Below, one piece after another: positions 63,538 to 64,000 of a stretch of DNA of 64,000 nt. The notes beneath the pieces were generated by a model. The model did no database searches. It saw nothing but the letters and a program-made list of their open reading frames with translations, and was not told the origin of the DNA. The DNA lies in the NCBI GenBank assembly GCA_002839855.1, contig PGYV01000015.1, positions 30,882-94,881 of the forward strand. Reading direction: 5' to 3'. The position numbers were made by a program, and so were the translations under genes. The DNA is from Candidatus Goldiibacteriota bacterium HGW-Goldbacteria-1 (GTDB taxonomy: Bacteria; Oederibacteriota; PGYV01). The number at the start of each line of letters is the position of its first letter. Positions within the stretch are counted from its first letter, which is position 1.

Positions 63538-63566
63538 TTGACAAGTAAGGCTAAATTTGATAAATT
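63538..63566 (+). promoter_or_regulatory. Promoter upstream of tRNA-Thr
   Basis: TTGACA (63538-63543) and TAAATT (63561-63566; preceded by TTGA) are 17 bp apart. A T-rich hairpin follows at once, so transcripts may be attenuated before reaching the tRNA about 135 bases downstream. Confidence 0.55.
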
Positions 63567-63573
63567 CTAAACT

Positions 63574-63604
63574 CCACGTGTTTTACACGGCGTGGTTTTT
63601 TTTT
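63574..63604 (+). terminator. Hairpin with nine T just after the promoter
   Basis: CCACG (63574-63578) pairs with CGTGG (63591-63595), with an alternative inner pairing CGTGT/ACACG; nine T follow. It may terminate transcription from upstream or act as an attenuator for the tRNA-Thr/tuf transcript. Between it and the tRNA I see only AT-rich sequence. Confidence 0.65.
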
Positions 63605-63705
63605 ATATTAATAACACGTTTTTTTTGCCCAGAGATGCAAAAAAAGTGATGCAGGATAACTGTGTGCTTTTTATTTGATTTATTTCAGGGTAAAGGCGGA
63701 ATTAA

Positions 63706-64000
<295 letters not shown>

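Overview
The window comes from a Gram-negative bacterium. It carries heptose/Kdo lipopolysaccharide genes, a Lol-like lipoprotein/lipid export operon, outer-membrane-type exported proteins and a respiratory complex I. Base composition is moderately AT-rich, starts are ATG with frequent GTG/TTG, and genes are tightly packed, often with 1-4 bp overlaps. Nearly every gene lies on the + strand. Several traits suggest an uncultured candidate-phylum lineage rather than a model proteobacterium: a TatT-type TRAP transporter, an 11-gene complex I without NuoEFG, and large Thr/Pro-rich surface proteins with FlgD-like ends. I cannot name the phylum from sequence alone.

Layout. 1-2.7 kb: a two-subunit transketolase (first gene cut by the window edge), a Gdx/SugE-like SMR exporter and a RuBisCO-like protein, apparently one operon. 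2.7-8.6 kb: a TetR regulator with two palindromic operators, then two LolC/E-type permeases, a LolA-like carrier, a beta-barrel protein and a LolD-like ATPase. 8.8-14.9 kb: an MsbA-like exporter, GmhB, a divergent heptose kinase/nucleotidyltransferase pair, a family 9 glycosyltransferase and a LysM-DUF3108 protein. 15.2-17.6 kb: exported unknowns, the first and last possibly truncated. 17.6-18.75 kb: a mobile element with a Y1 (REP-associated type) transposase between 25-bp inverted repeats. 18.8-24.9 kb: GmhA, a canonical heptose kinase/nucleotidyltransferase pair, KdsB, PyrG, KdsA, RNase H. 24.9-31.1 kb: TldD and a TRAP transporter with its TatT lipoprotein. 31.2 kb: a cold-shock gene with a consensus promoter and a stack of hairpins. 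31.8-42.6 kb: a polyprenyl synthase followed by nuoABCDHIJKLMN.

43.1-51.9 kb holds a chemoreceptor-like protein, a PilZ protein, a PQQ-propeller lipoprotein, a HAMP sensor with a degenerate cyclase domain, a J-domain/TPR protein, a short Hsp70 and a PilB/GspE-like protein with eroded ATPase motifs. This is the best candidate here for an undescribed system: the order suggests a membrane signalling and chaperone-assisted assembly module in which the two canonical 'enzyme' domains have become non-catalytic. 52-63.4 kb encodes four large secreted/surface proteins, and the window ends with tRNA-Thr and the start of tuf.

The intergenic regions are not empty. A family of imperfect hairpins with GTAG at the 5' foot, the hallmark of REP elements, recurs at least ten times with compensatory stem changes. 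It is often joined to a CTTGG-type minisatellite and/or a GCTTAA-type block. With a REP-associated-type transposase in the same window, this suggests an active or recently active REP/RAYT system.
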